From: Vibrio diabolicus
GTDB lineage: Bacteria > Pseudomonadota > Gammaproteobacteria > Enterobacterales > Vibrionaceae
Length of the DNA stretch: 64,000 bases
Direction: 5' to 3'
Assembly: GCA_001048675.1 (NCBI GenBank)
Contig: CCKK01000003.1
Location: 1-64,000, forward strand
A program made the position numbers and the translations under genes. Below, one piece after another: positions 25,663-36,093 of the stretch. A model generated the notes under the pieces. That model was not told where the DNA came from, did no database searches, and was given only the letters and a program-made list of their open reading frames with translations. The first letter of the stretch is position 1, and every line of letters begins with the position of its first letter.

Positions 25663-26535
25663 TCAATAAATAAACGGCAACGGAATAAGCTCTAATCCTA
25701 GTACACCACTGATCCCCATCACCACTAGCAGTGAGACTTTAAACACCGACTTTGACCAAGCGATGTAGTTGCTGTCGTCAATACTGCGAAAGGTCACTTT
25801 CGTCCACATAAAGCAAACAACCGCTGCAACCGCTAAGTATTCATACCCGGCTTCACCAAGTAAAAATAACCCCAACGATACGGCCCCAAACGCCACGACA
25901 TACGCTTTCATGTGTCGATGCGCTTTATGAATGCCCTCTTTAACTGGTAATACGGGAATCCCGGCTTCTCGGTAGTCTTGTATCCGGAACATGGCAATGG
26001 CATACGAGTGCGGCATTTGCCAGAGACAGAACATGGTAAAGAGTAAAATCGCTTCCAAGCTAATGAAATTTGTTACCGCCAAGTAACCCACCAATGGCGG
26101 AACTGCGCCTGAAATACTTCCCACTAAGGTTCCATACACCGAGTTACGTTTGTACCACATCGTGTAAAAGAACACGTAATACACGTAGCCAAGCAAAACG
26201 ACGACAGCGGATAGTGGGTTCACTCGGATAAATAACAGTGCGGTTCCTACCAGCAATAAAGCAAGTGCATAAACAAACGCAATATCGATATTGATGTTGC
26301 CTTTCACTGTTTCACGATTTCGTGTACGTGCCATCTTTTGGTCGATATCACGATCAAAAATATTATTCACCACACAACCTGAAGCGATGACTAACCCTAC
26401 ACCAACTAACGTCGTAACGAACAACATTAGACTGGCTGGTTCTGTTTTTGCGGCGAGGAAGAACCCCGCCGCAACAGAAATCAGGTTGCCGAAAATAATG
26501 CCCGGTTTGGTGATAGACAAATAACTTTTCAGCAT
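25663..26535 (-). CDS. cyoE: Protohaem IX farnesyltransferase (haem O synthase)
   Basis: 290 residues, a UbiA-superfamily prenyltransferase with about nine membrane helices. The prenyl-diphosphate-binding motif NNIFDRDIDQKMARTRNR and the second Asp-rich motif region (YREAGIPVLPVKEG) are present. It makes haem O for the bo3 oxidase encoded just upstream. The frame is open far upstream, but the family start is MLKSYLSITKPG at 26535, eight bp after the cyoD stop, with TAGG upstream. Confidence 0.95.
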   Translation of the reverse strand: MLKSYLSITKPGIIFGNLISVAAGFFLAAKTEPASLMLFVTTLVGVGLVIASGCVVNNIFDRDIDQKMARTRNRETVKGNINIDIAFVYALALLLVGTALLFIRVNPLSAVVVLLGYVYYVFFYTMWYKRNSVYGTLVGSISGAVPPLVGYLAVTNFISLEAILLFTMFCLWQMPHSYAIAMFRIQDYREAGIPVLPVKEGIHKAHRHMKAYVVAFGAVSLGLFLLGEAGYEYLAVAAVVCFMWTKVTFRSIDDSNYIAWSKSVFKVSLLVVMGISGVLGLELIPLPFIY

Positions 26536-26543
26536 ACCTTGGC

Positions 26544-26855
26544 CTACAACTTCATGTTGACGTTCATGTTGTAGATGATCCATACCGAGCCAGCGATAAG
26601 GATAAGTACAACAATGGCGGTAAACATCAGTGATACAAGGTTCCAACGTCCGTCGGATGTTTTTGTTTCCATGTGCAAGAAGTATTTAAAGTGAACAAAT
26701 ATCTGCACTAATGCACATCCAAATAGAATCGCATAGGTCGTTGTATCTGGTAATGATTTCGTCCAAACAAAGTAGAACGGAATTACCGTCAGAATCAGTG
26801 AGGCAATAAAGCCTTTCACGTAATCTGACGCACTGGTTTCTACATGTTGATCCAT
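26544..26855 (-). CDS. cyoD: Cytochrome o ubiquinol oxidase subunit IV
   Basis: 103 residues, three transmembrane helices, the small assembly/stability subunit of bo3 oxidase (YVKGFIASLILTVIPFYFVW; HFKYFLHM). The correct start is the ATG at 26855, which overlaps the cyoC stop (TAATG) with GGGGGTAAT upstream; the longer open frame reading into cyoC is not used. It has the canonical position in cyoABCDE. Confidence 0.93.
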   Translation of the reverse strand: MDQHVETSASDYVKGFIASLILTVIPFYFVWTKSLPDTTTYAILFGCALVQIFVHFKYFLHMETKTSDGRWNLVSLMFTAIVVLILIAGSVWIIYNMNVNMKL

Positions 26856-27457
26856 TACATTACCCCCAGTAAGTAAACGATGGTAAAGACACAAATCCAA
26901 ACGATATCTAGAAAGTGCCAGAATAGGCTTAAGCAGTTAAAGCGCATTGCCATATTGTCGTTCAGACCTTTCGTCGACAGTTGATGATATGCTACCGCCA
27001 ACCAAATCAGACCAAAGGTTACGTGCAGGCCGTGCGTACCAACCAACGTAAAGAATGCCGATAGGAATGCACTTGTTTGTGGACCATAGCCTTCTTCAAT
27101 CAGGTGATGGAACTCATAGACCTCCATACAGATAAAGCCAAGACCAAGCGCAAACGTGACTAACATCCAACGTTTGAGACCAGCAACGTTGTTGCGCTTC
27201 ATCGCGATAATGCCAAAACCAAATGTGATACTGCTAAACAGCAGCAGCATGGTTTCGACAAACACGAATGGGAGTTCGAAAATGTCTTTACCTGTTGGGC
27301 CCGCAATTGAATTGCTCGACAGCACAGCGTATGTCGCGAACAAGGTCGCAAACAGTACGCAGTCACTCATCAGGTAAACCCAAAAGCCAAATAGCTTGTT
27401 GCCATTCGTGTCATGGTGGTGATCATGGTCGTGATGTTCTGCGATATTAGTTTGCAT
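26855..27457 (-). CDS. cyoC: Cytochrome o ubiquinol oxidase subunit III
   Basis: 200 residues with five transmembrane helices, as expected for bacterial subunit III ([38 protein letters not shown]). A histidine-rich N-terminus ([10 protein letters not shown]) is notable and might bind metal. Its start overlaps the 3' end of cyoB by 11 bp, implying coupled translation. Confidence 0.94.
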   Translation of the reverse strand: MQTNIAEHHDHDHHHDTNGNKLFGFWVYLMSDCVLFATLFATYAVLSSNSIAGPTGKDIFELPFVFVETMLLLFSSITFGFGIIAMKRNNVAGLKRWMLVTFALGLGFICMEVYEFHHLIEEGYGPQTSAFLSAFFTLVGTHGLHVTFGLIWLAVAYHQLSTKGLNDNMAMRFNCLSLFWHFLDIVWICVFTIVYLLGVM

Positions 27458-29483
27458 ACGTCACCTCCAGATCATCTTTACTTTCGCTGTCTTTCACTGA
27501 GTTTTTCTTCGCTTCTTCAAGCTGAGCTCGACGCTCGGCCTCAATTGCTTTGATCTCTTCAACTTCCACGTAGTAATCCACGTCATCGTTGTAGCTGTGC
27601 TGAATACACGTCACGATAATACCGACCAAACTTGCTGCCGCTAGCCACCAGATGTACCAAATCATGCCGAAGCCAAATAGGAGCGACCAAGCCGACACGT
27701 AGATGCCTGTTGCCGTGTTTTTTGGCATATGAATACGTTCGTATTCCACTTCTTTAGTTGGATCGAACTCGCCACTTTGTTTCTGGTACCAGAAGGCATC
27801 CAGCACATCACCTTTTGGCAGGTGTGCAAAGTTGTAGAACGGCGGTGGAGACGATGTTGCCCACTCAAGAGTACGACCACCCCACGGATCACCAGTTAGG
27901 TCACGGTTTTGCTCGCGGTCACGGATACTCACGTAAATTTGGATGAACTGAGACAATACGCCCAGCGCAATCACAACCGTACCTGCTGCAGCAATCGACA
28001 ACAGTGGGAAGTATTCTGGGTTGATGTCTTGGCTTAAACGACGAGTCATCCCCATAAAGCCCAGCGCGTAAAGCGGCAGGAACGCCATTAAGAAACCAAT
28101 AATCCAAAGATAGAACGCACGTTTGCCCCAAGTTTCATTCATGGTGAAACCGGTCGCTTTCGGGAACCAGTAAGTGATCGCAGCGAAACATCCAAACACC
28201 ACACCACCGATGATAACGTTGTGGAAGTGAGCAATCAGGAATACTGAGTTATGCAGAACGAAATCTGCGCCCGGAACAGCCATGAGTACGCCTGTCATAC
28301 CACCAACAGTAAAGGTGATCAGGAAGCCCACCGTCCACATCATTGGCGTCGTAAAGCGGATGCGGCCTTTGTACATGGTGAATAGCCAGTTGAAGATCTT
28401 CACCCCTGTTGGGATAGAAATGATCATCGTGGCAATACCGAAGAAGGCATTTACGTTCGCGCCAGATCCCATCGTAAAGAAGTGGTGTAGCCAAACGACA
28501 AACGCAAGAATCGTGATAACTACGGTAGCCCAAACTAGCGATGTGTAACCGAACAACTTTTTACGTGAGAAGGTTGCGGTGACCTCTGAGAACACACCAA
28601 AAATTGGCAAGATCAAAATGTACACTTCTGGGTGGCCCCAAGCCCAAATCAGGTTGACGTACATCATTACGTTGCCGCCAAGATCATTGGTAAAGAAGTG
28701 CATGCCTAGGTATCTATCCAGCGTTAGCAGAGCGATAGTCACCGTTAGGATTGGGAATGAAATGATGATCAAAATGTTTGCACACAGAGACGCCCAAGTG
28801 AAAACTGGCATCTTCATCATTGGCATAGACGGTGTACGCATACGCAAAATGGTCGCGAAGAAGTTCACGCCTGTTAACGTCGTACCAACCCCTGATATCT
28901 GCAGCGCCCAAATCCAATAGTCGACCCCGACTCCTGGGCTGGCCTCAATACCTGAAAGTGGCGGATACGCCAACCAACCGGTGCGACCAAATTCACCTAA
29001 GCCGAGAGACATGTTTGTTAGGATGACACCAACAACAAACAGCCAGAAGCTCAAGTTATTCAGATACGGGAAAGCTACGTCACGCGCACCAATCTGTAAT
29101 GGCACGATGATGTTCATCAGACCAATAACCAATGGCATCGCTACGAAAAAGATCATGATCACGCCATGGGCAGTAAAAATTTGATCGTAGTGATGCGGTG
29201 GCAAGTAACCTGCTTCACCCGCAGAAGAAAGGAGTTGCTGACTACGCATCATGACTGCGTCAGCAAAACCACGAACAAGCATCACCATCGCTACTGCGAT
29301 GTACATGAAGCCAAGTTTTTTATGGTCTACTGAAGTAAACCATTCATTCCACAAATATTGCCACTTTCCGGCTTTAGTTACCGCGTAAACTACGGCTAAA
29401 CCAACCAGCGCCACAACCGCTAAGGTGATGACGATAATAGGTTCGTGGAATGGAACTGAATCAAGAGTTAATCTTCCAAACAT
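27447..29483 (-). CDS. cyoB: Cytochrome o ubiquinol oxidase subunit I
   Basis: 678 residues, about 15 transmembrane helices. The haem-copper oxidase ligands are visible: haem b His in FTAHGVIM, CuB His and the cross-linked Tyr in [14 protein letters not shown], the CuB His pair in WLHHFF, and haem ligands in AHFHNVI. It reduces O2 to water while pumping protons, taking electrons from ubiquinol. The C-terminal tail (~residues 640-678) is charged and a little longer than in E. coli. AAGGA precedes the ATG. Confidence 0.96.
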   Translation of the reverse strand: MFGRLTLDSVPFHEPIIVITLAVVALVGLAVVYAVTKAGKWQYLWNEWFTSVDHKKLGFMYIAVAMVMLVRGFADAVMMRSQQLLSSAGEAGYLPPHHYDQIFTAHGVIMIFFVAMPLVIGLMNIIVPLQIGARDVAFPYLNNLSFWLFVVGVILTNMSLGLGEFGRTGWLAYPPLSGIEASPGVGVDYWIWALQISGVGTTLTGVNFFATILRMRTPSMPMMKMPVFTWASLCANILIIISFPILTVTIALLTLDRYLGMHFFTNDLGGNVMMYVNLIWAWGHPEVYILILPIFGVFSEVTATFSRKKLFGYTSLVWATVVITILAFVVWLHHFFTMGSGANVNAFFGIATMIISIPTGVKIFNWLFTMYKGRIRFTTPMMWTVGFLITFTVGGMTGVLMAVPGADFVLHNSVFLIAHFHNVIIGGVVFGCFAAITYWFPKATGFTMNETWGKRAFYLWIIGFLMAFLPLYALGFMGMTRRLSQDINPEYFPLLSIAAAGTVVIALGVLSQFIQIYVSIRDREQNRDLTGDPWGGRTLEWATSSPPPFYNFAHLPKGDVLDAFWYQKQSGEFDPTKEVEYERIHMPKNTATGIYVSAWSLLFGFGMIWYIWWLAAASLVGIIVTCIQHSYNDDVDYYVEVEEIKAIEAERRAQLEEAKKNSVKDSESKDDLEVTYAN

Positions 29484-29488
29484 TACGA

Positions 29489-30370
29489 TTATCCTTGGTT
29501 TTCAGGCAAACAGTTCATTGAACCAGGATGCTGAGTCACAACGTCGGTGAACAAGAACGGAGGAACGCTAGAGAACAAAGTGACTGGCTCTGCGATACTT
29601 GGCGCTGCCAGTGAGCTGTATTGCTCCCAATCTTCAATACGATCAGGGCTCGCCTTCACTTTCTGCACCCAATTTAGGAACGCAGCACGATCAGACATTG
29701 CAGAGGCTGTGAACTTCATTTGCGAAAAGCCTTCGCCGCTGTAGTTCGATGCAAAACCCTTGTAGTCACCTTCATGGTTCGCTATCAGGTTGAGCTTGGT
29801 TACCATGCCTGGCATCGCGTAGATCTGTGTACCTAAGCGAGGTATAAAAAACGCGTTCATGATGTTGTCCGAAGTCAGTTTGAACTGTACTGGCACGTCT
29901 TTCGGGAACGCCACATAGTTCACCGTCGCAATGTTTTCTTCTGGATAGATGAACAACCATTTCCAATCGAGTGACACCACTTCGATGGTCATTGGTTTAA
30001 CATCACTTTCCAATGGTTTGGAGGGCTCTAGTTCATGAGTCGAACGCCATGTGATCGTCGCAAGAATCGCAATGATGATGATTGGAATTGTCCATACCAC
30101 CACTTCGATTTTGGTCGAGTGTGACCACTCGGGAGCGTACTCTTCTTCAGTGTTAGAGGCGCGGTATCGGTAAGCGAAGTAAATCGTCATTAGAATCACA
30201 GGGATTACAACGATCAACATCAGCAAAAGAGCAGTAATAATTAGCTCTTTTTCCTGCACACCAATGGCACCTTTGGGGTCAAGTAAAGCTGAATTACATC
30301 CTGAGAGCATAAGTATGACGGACGCCAAACTTCCCCTCGACAAGATGCGTTTATATCTTGAGGCTTCCAT
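29489..30370 (-). CDS. cyoA: Cytochrome o ubiquinol oxidase subunit II (lipoprotein)
   Basis: 293 residues. A lipobox LSGC near residue 25 indicates lipid attachment. Two transmembrane helices follow ([37 protein letters not shown]), then a periplasmic cupredoxin domain without CuA ligands, as expected for a quinol oxidase ([37 protein letters not shown]). The start is the ATG at 30370; the frame is open farther upstream, but this fits the signal peptide. First gene of cyoABCDE. Confidence 0.94.
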   Translation of the reverse strand: MEASRYKRILSRGSLASVILMLSGCNSALLDPKGAIGVQEKELIITALLLMLIVVIPVILMTIYFAYRYRASNTEEEYAPEWSHSTKIEVVVWTIPIIIIAILATITWRSTHELEPSKPLESDVKPMTIEVVSLDWKWLFIYPEENIATVNYVAFPKDVPVQFKLTSDNIMNAFFIPRLGTQIYAMPGMVTKLNLIANHEGDYKGFASNYSGEGFSQMKFTASAMSDRAAFLNWVQKVKASPDRIEDWEQYSSLAAPSIAEPVTLFSSVPPFLFTDVVTQHPGSMNCLPENQG

Positions 30371-31161
30371 TAACTTTCTCGATGGTTGTCTGGTTTCAAA
30401 ACAAATGCCAATCACAGTAAATAAGAGCTCAGAAACAGCGCAGGGGAAATGTTTGATAAAAAGGCAAAAATTTTGATAAGTAGTTATTCTACTTACAAAT
30501 TTTTCAGCGCCGTTATCAAGCATCTTAACCAGCTAGAATGAACAATTACTTGCTACGATTGGTATCAAGCTAAGAACCAGTTGTTATAGTCATTAGAATG
30601 TTTATGTGTTGAGCATGAGTAACGTCGGGATCAGAGCGAAACAAAACGGAATTGAGTGGAGATCAAAACCACACTATTAGTGTGAGTTTATTGTTACACT
30701 TTGAAACACAATGTTACATTTGGCGCATTATGAGGAGTAAAAAGTTAAAGCTCATTAGCCACAACTGGAAACTAACCTTCCATTAATGAAACTCACACTC
30801 TTTCAATAGGACATCAACCTCAACACGAATTTTACGTGCTTCAAAGTTAATGTCTTTTGAAACAGACAGTTGCAAATTCATTTTGATGAGACTGACTATC
30901 AACTGCATTTACATAGATAGCTTGAGTACGAAGGGGAAATTAAAAGTGGAAAATTGTGATCAATATCAAATTAATGATTTCACTTAGTATTTGAGTGGTA
31001 TTTACTTCTCATTATTTACTTTTGGCAAACCATTCGCAGGGCGAATCCAAATATGAGTAATAAACACTTACGTTAGCCAGAACTGGCTCTCGGAAAAATA
31101 GGAAATGTTGAAAGGGAAAGAAGCTTGTCATTCCGGTCTGTGGGACCTAACCCTAGAGCTT
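30371..31161. promoter_or_regulatory. 790-bp non-coding region between cyoA and ivdG
   Basis: No gene is supported. It holds the cyo promoter (minus strand, right of 30370) and the 3' end region of the ivd operon. TGTTACA occurs twice in direct orientation, near 30692 and 30711, and a small AGCCAG-aa-CTGGCT hairpin lies near 31075-31088. A 45-codon plus-strand ORF (30850-30987) lacks a ribosome site and protein-like composition. The length is unusual for this otherwise compact region. Confidence 0.5.
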
Positions 31162-31920
31162 TTACATACGAATGCCTCCATCCACTTCTAAAACTCTGCC
31201 AGTAAAGTAATCACTCTCAAGAATGTATTTTACTGCATGCGCGATTTCACTTGTTTCACCCATCCTTCCAATTGGGATCATCTTTTCTAGCCGTTCTATG
31301 GCTTCTGGTTTCATTTGCTCTGCCATCGCGGTATGTACCACACCTGGTGCAATCGCCGCCGCGCGGATACCGTATCTTGCTAACTCACGGGCCCACGTTG
31401 TCGCCATGGTTGCGACCGCCGCTTTAGATGCAGAATAATTGGTTTGACCGATATTCCCTGCTCTCGCGACACTAGAAATATTGATGATAACGCCTTGTGA
31501 ACCGCTCTCAATCATCTTGACGGCAGCTTCACGCCCACACAAAAATGTCCCCGTAACGTTGACGTTCATGACCAAATTGAATTGATCCAAAGACATCTTA
31601 CTGATCACGCCGTCTTGTGATTTGACAAGTAACCCATCTCTTAGCACGCCAGCGTTATTGACTAGCCCATTGAGTTGGCCAAAATCTTGGATAACCGCTT
31701 CAAACGTGTTTTCAACGTCGATTTCGCTCGTTACATCCACTTGATAAGTCAACGCTTTTGCGCTCAGCATTCGGCACTGCTCTTGCGTTTCCGTTAAGCC
31801 GCTAGCGTTTACATCTAATAACGCTAAATCTGCACCGGCTTGAGCAAGCGTAATTGCCATCATTTGCCCAAGTCCCTGCCCTGCACCTGTAATGGCAATG
31901 ACACTATTTTTAATATCCAT
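31162..31920 (-). CDS. ivdG: SDR-family dehydrogenase, probable 3-hydroxy-2-methylbutyryl-CoA dehydrogenase
   Basis: 252 residues, a classical short-chain dehydrogenase: nucleotide motif TGAGQGLG, NNAG, catalytic Ser in INISSVARAG, YSASK (Tyr-x3-Lys). In the Shewanella/Vibrio ivd operon the last gene is this SDR, which oxidises 3-hydroxy-2-methylbutyryl-CoA in isoleucine breakdown. The gap to mmsB is 110 bp, larger than elsewhere in the operon. The fold is certain; the substrate is taken from gene order. Confidence 0.82.
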   Translation of the reverse strand: MDIKNSVIAITGAGQGLGQMMAITLAQAGADLALLDVNASGLTETQEQCRMLSAKALTYQVDVTSEIDVENTFEAVIQDFGQLNGLVNNAGVLRDGLLVKSQDGVISKMSLDQFNLVMNVNVTGTFLCGREAAVKMIESGSQGVIINISSVARAGNIGQTNYSASKAAVATMATTWARELARYGIRAAAIAPGVVHTAMAEQMKPEAIERLEKMIPIGRMGETSEIAHAVKYILESDYFTGRVLEVDGGIRM

Positions 31921-32030
31921 AGTTACTGCACTCCGTCGCTAATAATGTTCCCTATTTCAAGCCTGTTTAGGTGGTCTGAAATGATGAGTTTTACTTCACC
32001 ATTTCAGACGGCTTTGTAGCAAAACTCAGT

Positions 32031-32936
32031 CTAGCCCTTCTTACTCTTGTAAAACTCAAACAAGCTTGAGAAGTCGAGCTCGCCGTGGCCGCTCGCGTTG
32101 TGGAAAGAATATAAATTACGCGCCAGTGAGCCCATCGGAACCGAAGAGTGTGTTTGTAACGCCGCATCTAACCCCAAACCGAGATCTTTCAACATGAGTT
32201 TGCTCATAAAGCCCGGTTGGTAATCGTTGCTGGCTGGTGCACTGTCCATCACGCCAGGGCAAGGATTGTAAAGCTCCAATGCCCAATTTCGGCCAGAGCT
32301 TTGAAGCATGATGTTGGATAACACTTTGGGATCGAGCCCATGATCGATACCTAGATTTAGCGCCTCGCACGTACCAGACATTAAAATGCCGAGCATAAGG
32401 TTGTTACAGATTTTCGCCATTTGACCATCGCCCGCTTTACCGGCATGGAAAACATTTTTTCCCATGTACTGCAAAATGGCATTGGCTTTAGAAAATGCTT
32501 CATCCGAGCCACCAACAATAAAGGTTAATGTCGCCGCTTTAGCGCCGGCAACACCACCCGAAACGGGCGCGTCGACAAACAGCACGCGTTTATTTGCCGC
32601 TTCATTGGCGACTAATCGCGCAGAGTCCGGATCAATGGTTGAACAATCAATCATCAAGGTACTTGGCGAGACAAGATTGAGGACACCTACACCGCCGTGT
32701 AAGTCGCCAAGATAAACGGAACGAACGTGAGATCCTGCTGGTAGCATCGTGATGACTGTGCTTGCACCATCCACGACTTCCTCGATAGAGCTCGCCACCA
32801 CCGCACCAAAAGGTGCAAGTTGCTTTGCCGCTTCGCTATCGACATCGAATACTTGCACGTTAAATCCAGACGCTAATAAGTTTTGCGCCATCGGATGCCC
32901 CATTCTTCCTAAACCGATAAATGCGATGGTACTCAT
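32031..32936 (-). CDS. mmsB: 3-hydroxyisobutyrate dehydrogenase
   Basis: 301 residues. N-terminal NAD+ Rossmann motif GLGRMGHPMAQNLLASG, the substrate-binding DAPVSGGVAGAKAATL and the catalytic Lys region GQMAKICNNLMLG are all characteristic. It converts 3-hydroxyisobutyrate to methylmalonate semialdehyde in valine degradation (ivdF of the ivd operon). Two close ATGs occur; 32936 lies 7 nt after AAGGAG and is preferred over 32942, which is too close. Confidence 0.93.
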   Translation of the reverse strand: MSTIAFIGLGRMGHPMAQNLLASGFNVQVFDVDSEAAKQLAPFGAVVASSIEEVVDGASTVITMLPAGSHVRSVYLGDLHGGVGVLNLVSPSTLMIDCSTIDPDSARLVANEAANKRVLFVDAPVSGGVAGAKAATLTFIVGGSDEAFSKANAILQYMGKNVFHAGKAGDGQMAKICNNLMLGILMSGTCEALNLGIDHGLDPKVLSNIMLQSSGRNWALELYNPCPGVMDSAPASNDYQPGFMSKLMLKDLGLGLDAALQTHSSVPMGSLARNLYSFHNASGHGELDFSSLFEFYKSKKG

Positions 32937-32947
32937 GATCATTCTCC

Positions 32948-34087
32948 TTATTGACCTAGTGTTTGTTCACCCAAATCAGCAAGCGGATGTTCGTCATCCG
33001 GCCAAAGTGAGGTAAACAAGGTATCGATGACATCTTCATCGACTTCACTGACACTGTTAAACATCCAATTAGGTTCGCCATCCCGGTCAATAAGCCGAGA
33101 ACGGACGCCCTCTTTAAACTCACCTAATAAGGCGCTGCGAACCGATAAACTCAGCTCCAAGCGGAAGCAATCTGCAAGTGGTAAGCTGTGGTATTCTTTC
33201 ACTTGTCTGAAGCAAATATGCGCGGTGATCGGACTGCCCGCGGCGAACGTTTGTTTCGCGTTTTCTATCCACTGACTGTTCCCTTCGATAGCCATGATTC
33301 GCTGTGCTATTGCATTAAGATCAAAGCCTTTGCACGCTTCCTCTATCTGATCTAAGTATGGACAAATTTGCGTGGTTGGTTTGCTATCAATAACCTGTTC
33401 TTCCATTAATTGTAGTAGCGCAGTTACCAACTCTTTCGCATCTTCTTTGCCCCACTGGAGCCGCTTTAGCTCATCCAGTAAGGTGGGATACTGCTCTTCC
33501 AACAGTAACCAATCGGCCAAACCAATAGTGACAGCGTCACTTGAATTCACCATTGAACCTGTCAATCCGAGGAATAAACCCACTTGCGGATCTATCTGGC
33601 TTAAAAACCATGTACCTCCCACATCGGGATACAGTCCAATATTAATTTCTGGCATAGCAAGGCGTGATGTTGTTGTCACAACTTTGTGGCTGGTTCCCAT
33701 AAAAAGCCCCATCCCACCTCCCATGACAATACCCTCTCCCCAACCGATAATAGGCTTGTTGTAAGTGTGAATGAGATAGTCACACTCATACTCCAACGAG
33801 AAATAGTCCGTACAGAACTCTACGATTTTTTCTTTACTCTCGTTATGCATGACGTGATACATAGCTCGAACATCGCCACCAGCGCAGAATGCTTTTTCTC
33901 CAGCGCCAGTGAGTACCACACAAGTCACATGCGGATCGTCTTGCCACTTGATAAGCTGATCGTTAAGTTGGACTAACATGTCATACGTCAATGCATTCAA
34001 TGAAGCGGTGTTGTCTAACGTTGCGATACCAATGCGGTGCACGCCATCTAAGCACTCTATTTCACTAATGGTTACCATCCCTGCCAT
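32948..34087 (-). CDS. 3-hydroxyisobutyryl-CoA hydrolase
   Basis: 379 residues of the crotonase superfamily, HIBCH type (ivdE position). Oxyanion-hole and active-site phrases are present: KAFCAGGDVRAMYH, and GEGIVMGGGMGLFMGTSHKVVTTTSRLAMPEINIGLYPDVGGTWFLS. It hydrolyses 3-hydroxyisobutyryl-CoA in valine degradation. The frame continues upstream into the preceding gene; the ATG at 34087, with AGGAGG four nt upstream, is the natural start. Confidence 0.92.
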   Translation of the reverse strand: MAGMVTISEIECLDGVHRIGIATLDNTASLNALTYDMLVQLNDQLIKWQDDPHVTCVVLTGAGEKAFCAGGDVRAMYHVMHNESKEKIVEFCTDYFSLEYECDYLIHTYNKPIIGWGEGIVMGGGMGLFMGTSHKVVTTTSRLAMPEINIGLYPDVGGTWFLSQIDPQVGLFLGLTGSMVNSSDAVTIGLADWLLLEEQYPTLLDELKRLQWGKEDAKELVTALLQLMEEQVIDSKPTTQICPYLDQIEEACKGFDLNAIAQRIMAIEGNSQWIENAKQTFAAGSPITAHICFRQVKEYHSLPLADCFRLELSLSVRSALLGEFKEGVRSRLIDRDGEPNWMFNSVSEVDEDVIDTLFTSLWPDDEHPLADLGEQTLGQ

Positions 34088-34095
34088 GTGGCCTC

Positions 34096-34881
34096 CTATC
34101 GGTTTTTCCATTGCGGTGGGCGTTTTTCTAAAAAGGCGCGAACACCCTCAACTTGATCTGCCGTATCAAAAAGATTCAGAAACAACTCTCGCTCTTTCAT
34201 TAAGCCGTGCTTAAGTGGCGCAGAGCGCATATTTTGAATGAGCGCCTTACATGCGGCGACAGAAGATGGTGACTGGTTCGCAACAGATTCAGCAAGCTCC
34301 AACGCTTTACTTAACGCTTCGCCTTTGGGAACTAACTCCTCAGCCAAGCCTAGTTCTTTTGCTTTGTCAGCGCTGACTTGCTCTCCACATAAAATGATGC
34401 GCTTTGCCCAGCCTTCCCCTACTAACGCTGTGAGGTTTTGGGTACCGCCAGCGCAAGGCAAAAGTCCGACTTTGGCTTCAGGTAAAGCAAGTACCGCTTG
34501 CTCTTCAACTACTCGAATATCACAAGCTAATGCCACTTCTAAACCTCCGCCCATGGCGTAACCATTAATGGCGGCAATGGAAACACCACGGAATTCCGAG
34601 AGTGTTTCAAACGCTTCACCAAAGTATCGCGCCATGTCTAACGCAACCGCTTTGTCACCGTCGGAAAATAGCTTGAGATCCGCACCAGCAGAGAAAAACT
34701 TTTCTCCACTGCCGGTTAAAACCAGTGCGTAGACCTGCTTATCATTGTTAAGTGTGAGTATCAGCGACTTCAGTACCTTGAGGCTCTCTGCTGTCCACGT
34801 ATTGGCTGGCGGGTTGTTCATTGTCACCACCGCAACGTGATTAGTGATCGTATGTTGAATGGCTTCTTGGGTTAATGGCAT
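34096..34881 (-). CDS. ivdD: Enoyl-CoA hydratase of the valine/isoleucine operon
   Basis: 261 residues, crotonase fold, with EKFFSAGADLKLF and NGYAMGGGLEVALACDIRV; the catalytic Glu region ALPEAKVGLLPCAGGTQ is present. It hydrates methacrylyl-CoA/tiglyl-CoA. The open frame runs 84 codons further upstream into the acyl-CoA dehydrogenase gene, but MPLTQEAIQHT at 34881, 7 nt after AAAGGA, is the family start. Confidence 0.9.
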   Translation of the reverse strand: MPLTQEAIQHTITNHVAVVTMNNPPANTWTAESLKVLKSLILTLNNDKQVYALVLTGSGEKFFSAGADLKLFSDGDKAVALDMARYFGEAFETLSEFRGVSIAAINGYAMGGGLEVALACDIRVVEEQAVLALPEAKVGLLPCAGGTQNLTALVGEGWAKRIILCGEQVSADKAKELGLAEELVPKGEALSKALELAESVANQSPSSVAACKALIQNMRSAPLKHGLMKERELFLNLFDTADQVEGVRAFLEKRPPQWKNR

Positions 34882-34919
34882 ATCTGAATCCTTTCTCAAT
34901 GAGCAAATCCAATACTTCG

Positions 34920-36074
34920 CTACAGCAAGGCCGATTCCTCGGAGAGCAAACGGCGCGCGATGATCAAGCGCATAATTTCGTTTGTCCCCTCCAGAATTTG
35001 ATGCACACGCACATCTCTGAAATGACGCTCCATTGGATACTCTTTGATGTAACCATAGCCGCCATAAAGCTGCAGCGCTTGGTCGCAAACCTGAAAGCCT
35101 ACATCGGTTGCGAACCGTTTTGCCATCGCGCAATAAGCAGTGGCATCTGGGTCATTTCGGTCGAGCTTACTGGCGGCATAGCGCACCAACTGCCGCGCAG
35201 CCACTAGCTCTGTCGCCATGTCTGCCAATTTGAATTGTAAGGCTTGAAACTGCGCAAGCGGCTTGCCGAACTGCTTACGTTCTTGAATATACCGTGCCGC
35301 CTGATTAAGGGCCTGTTGAGCCGTACCGACGGAGCAGGTCGCAATATTTATACGCCCTCCATCAAGCCCTTTCATCGCAAAGACAAAACCTTGCCCTTCT
35401 TCGCCCAGTAAATGGCTAGCTGGAACAACGACATTTTCAAAAGTAACCGCTCGTGTTGGTTGGCTATTCCAACCCATTTTGGGTTCTTTGCGCCCATAGC
35501 TGATACCACCTGCTTGAGCAGGAACAACAAATGCAGACACGCCTTTGGCACCCGCTTCTCCGGTTCTCGCCATCACGACCAAAACATCTGTCTCTCCTGC
35601 GCCAGAGATAAAGGTTTTGCCGCCGTTGATAACATACTTATCCCCCTTTTTTGTAGCGGAAGTGGTCAGTGCAGCGGCGTCTGATCCTGCGTTGGGCTCG
35701 GTTAAGCAATAGGAGCCTAACCATTCCCCAGTAACTAACTTCGGGCAGAACTGCGTTTTGGCTTCATCGGTAGCAAAACTGGCTATCATCCAACTGACCA
35801 TGTTGTGAATCGTCATAAACGCCGTAGTGGACGTACATCCCATGGCCAGTTGTTCAAAGATAATTGAAGCATCTAAGCGACTCAGCCCTAGGCCACCTTG
35901 CGCTTCTGGAGTGTAGAGACTCAGGAAGCCTAACTCTCCCGACTCTCTCAATACGTCTTTGGGGAAGATCTGTTTTTCATCCCACTCCGCCGCCATCGGT
36001 GCTAAACGCTCATCGGCAAATTGCTGAGCGGTATCGGCAAATGCACGTTGATCTTCATTAAGTTCAAAGTCCAT
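34920..36074 (-). CDS. ivdC: Short/branched-chain acyl-CoA dehydrogenase
   Basis: 384 residues, FAD acyl-CoA dehydrogenase fold: CLTEPNAGSDAAAL (FAD contacts), the DVRVHQILEGTNEIMRLIIARRLL C-terminus with the catalytic Glu in EGTNEIM. By operon position it oxidises isobutyryl-CoA and 2-methylbutyryl-CoA. It lies 19 bp after the mmsA stop, and electrons would go to ETF. Confidence 0.92.
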   Translation of the reverse strand: MDFELNEDQRAFADTAQQFADERLAPMAAEWDEKQIFPKDVLRESGELGFLSLYTPEAQGGLGLSRLDASIIFEQLAMGCTSTTAFMTIHNMVSWMIASFATDEAKTQFCPKLVTGEWLGSYCLTEPNAGSDAAALTTSATKKGDKYVINGGKTFISGAGETDVLVVMARTGEAGAKGVSAFVVPAQAGGISYGRKEPKMGWNSQPTRAVTFENVVVPASHLLGEEGQGFVFAMKGLDGGRINIATCSVGTAQQALNQAARYIQERKQFGKPLAQFQALQFKLADMATELVAARQLVRYAASKLDRNDPDATAYCAMAKRFATDVGFQVCDQALQLYGGYGYIKEYPMERHFRDVRVHQILEGTNEIMRLIIARRLLSEESALL

Positions 36075-36093
36075 AAAAGCTCCTTCTATTCAC

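Noticed and set aside
30850..30987. 45-codon ORF in the cyoA-ivdG gap
   Set aside because: No ribosome site and no protein-like pattern.
34882..35133. 84-residue N-terminal extension of the enoyl-CoA hydratase
   Set aside because: It overlaps the acyl-CoA dehydrogenase coding region and lacks crotonase homology; a good ribosome site precedes the internal ATG.
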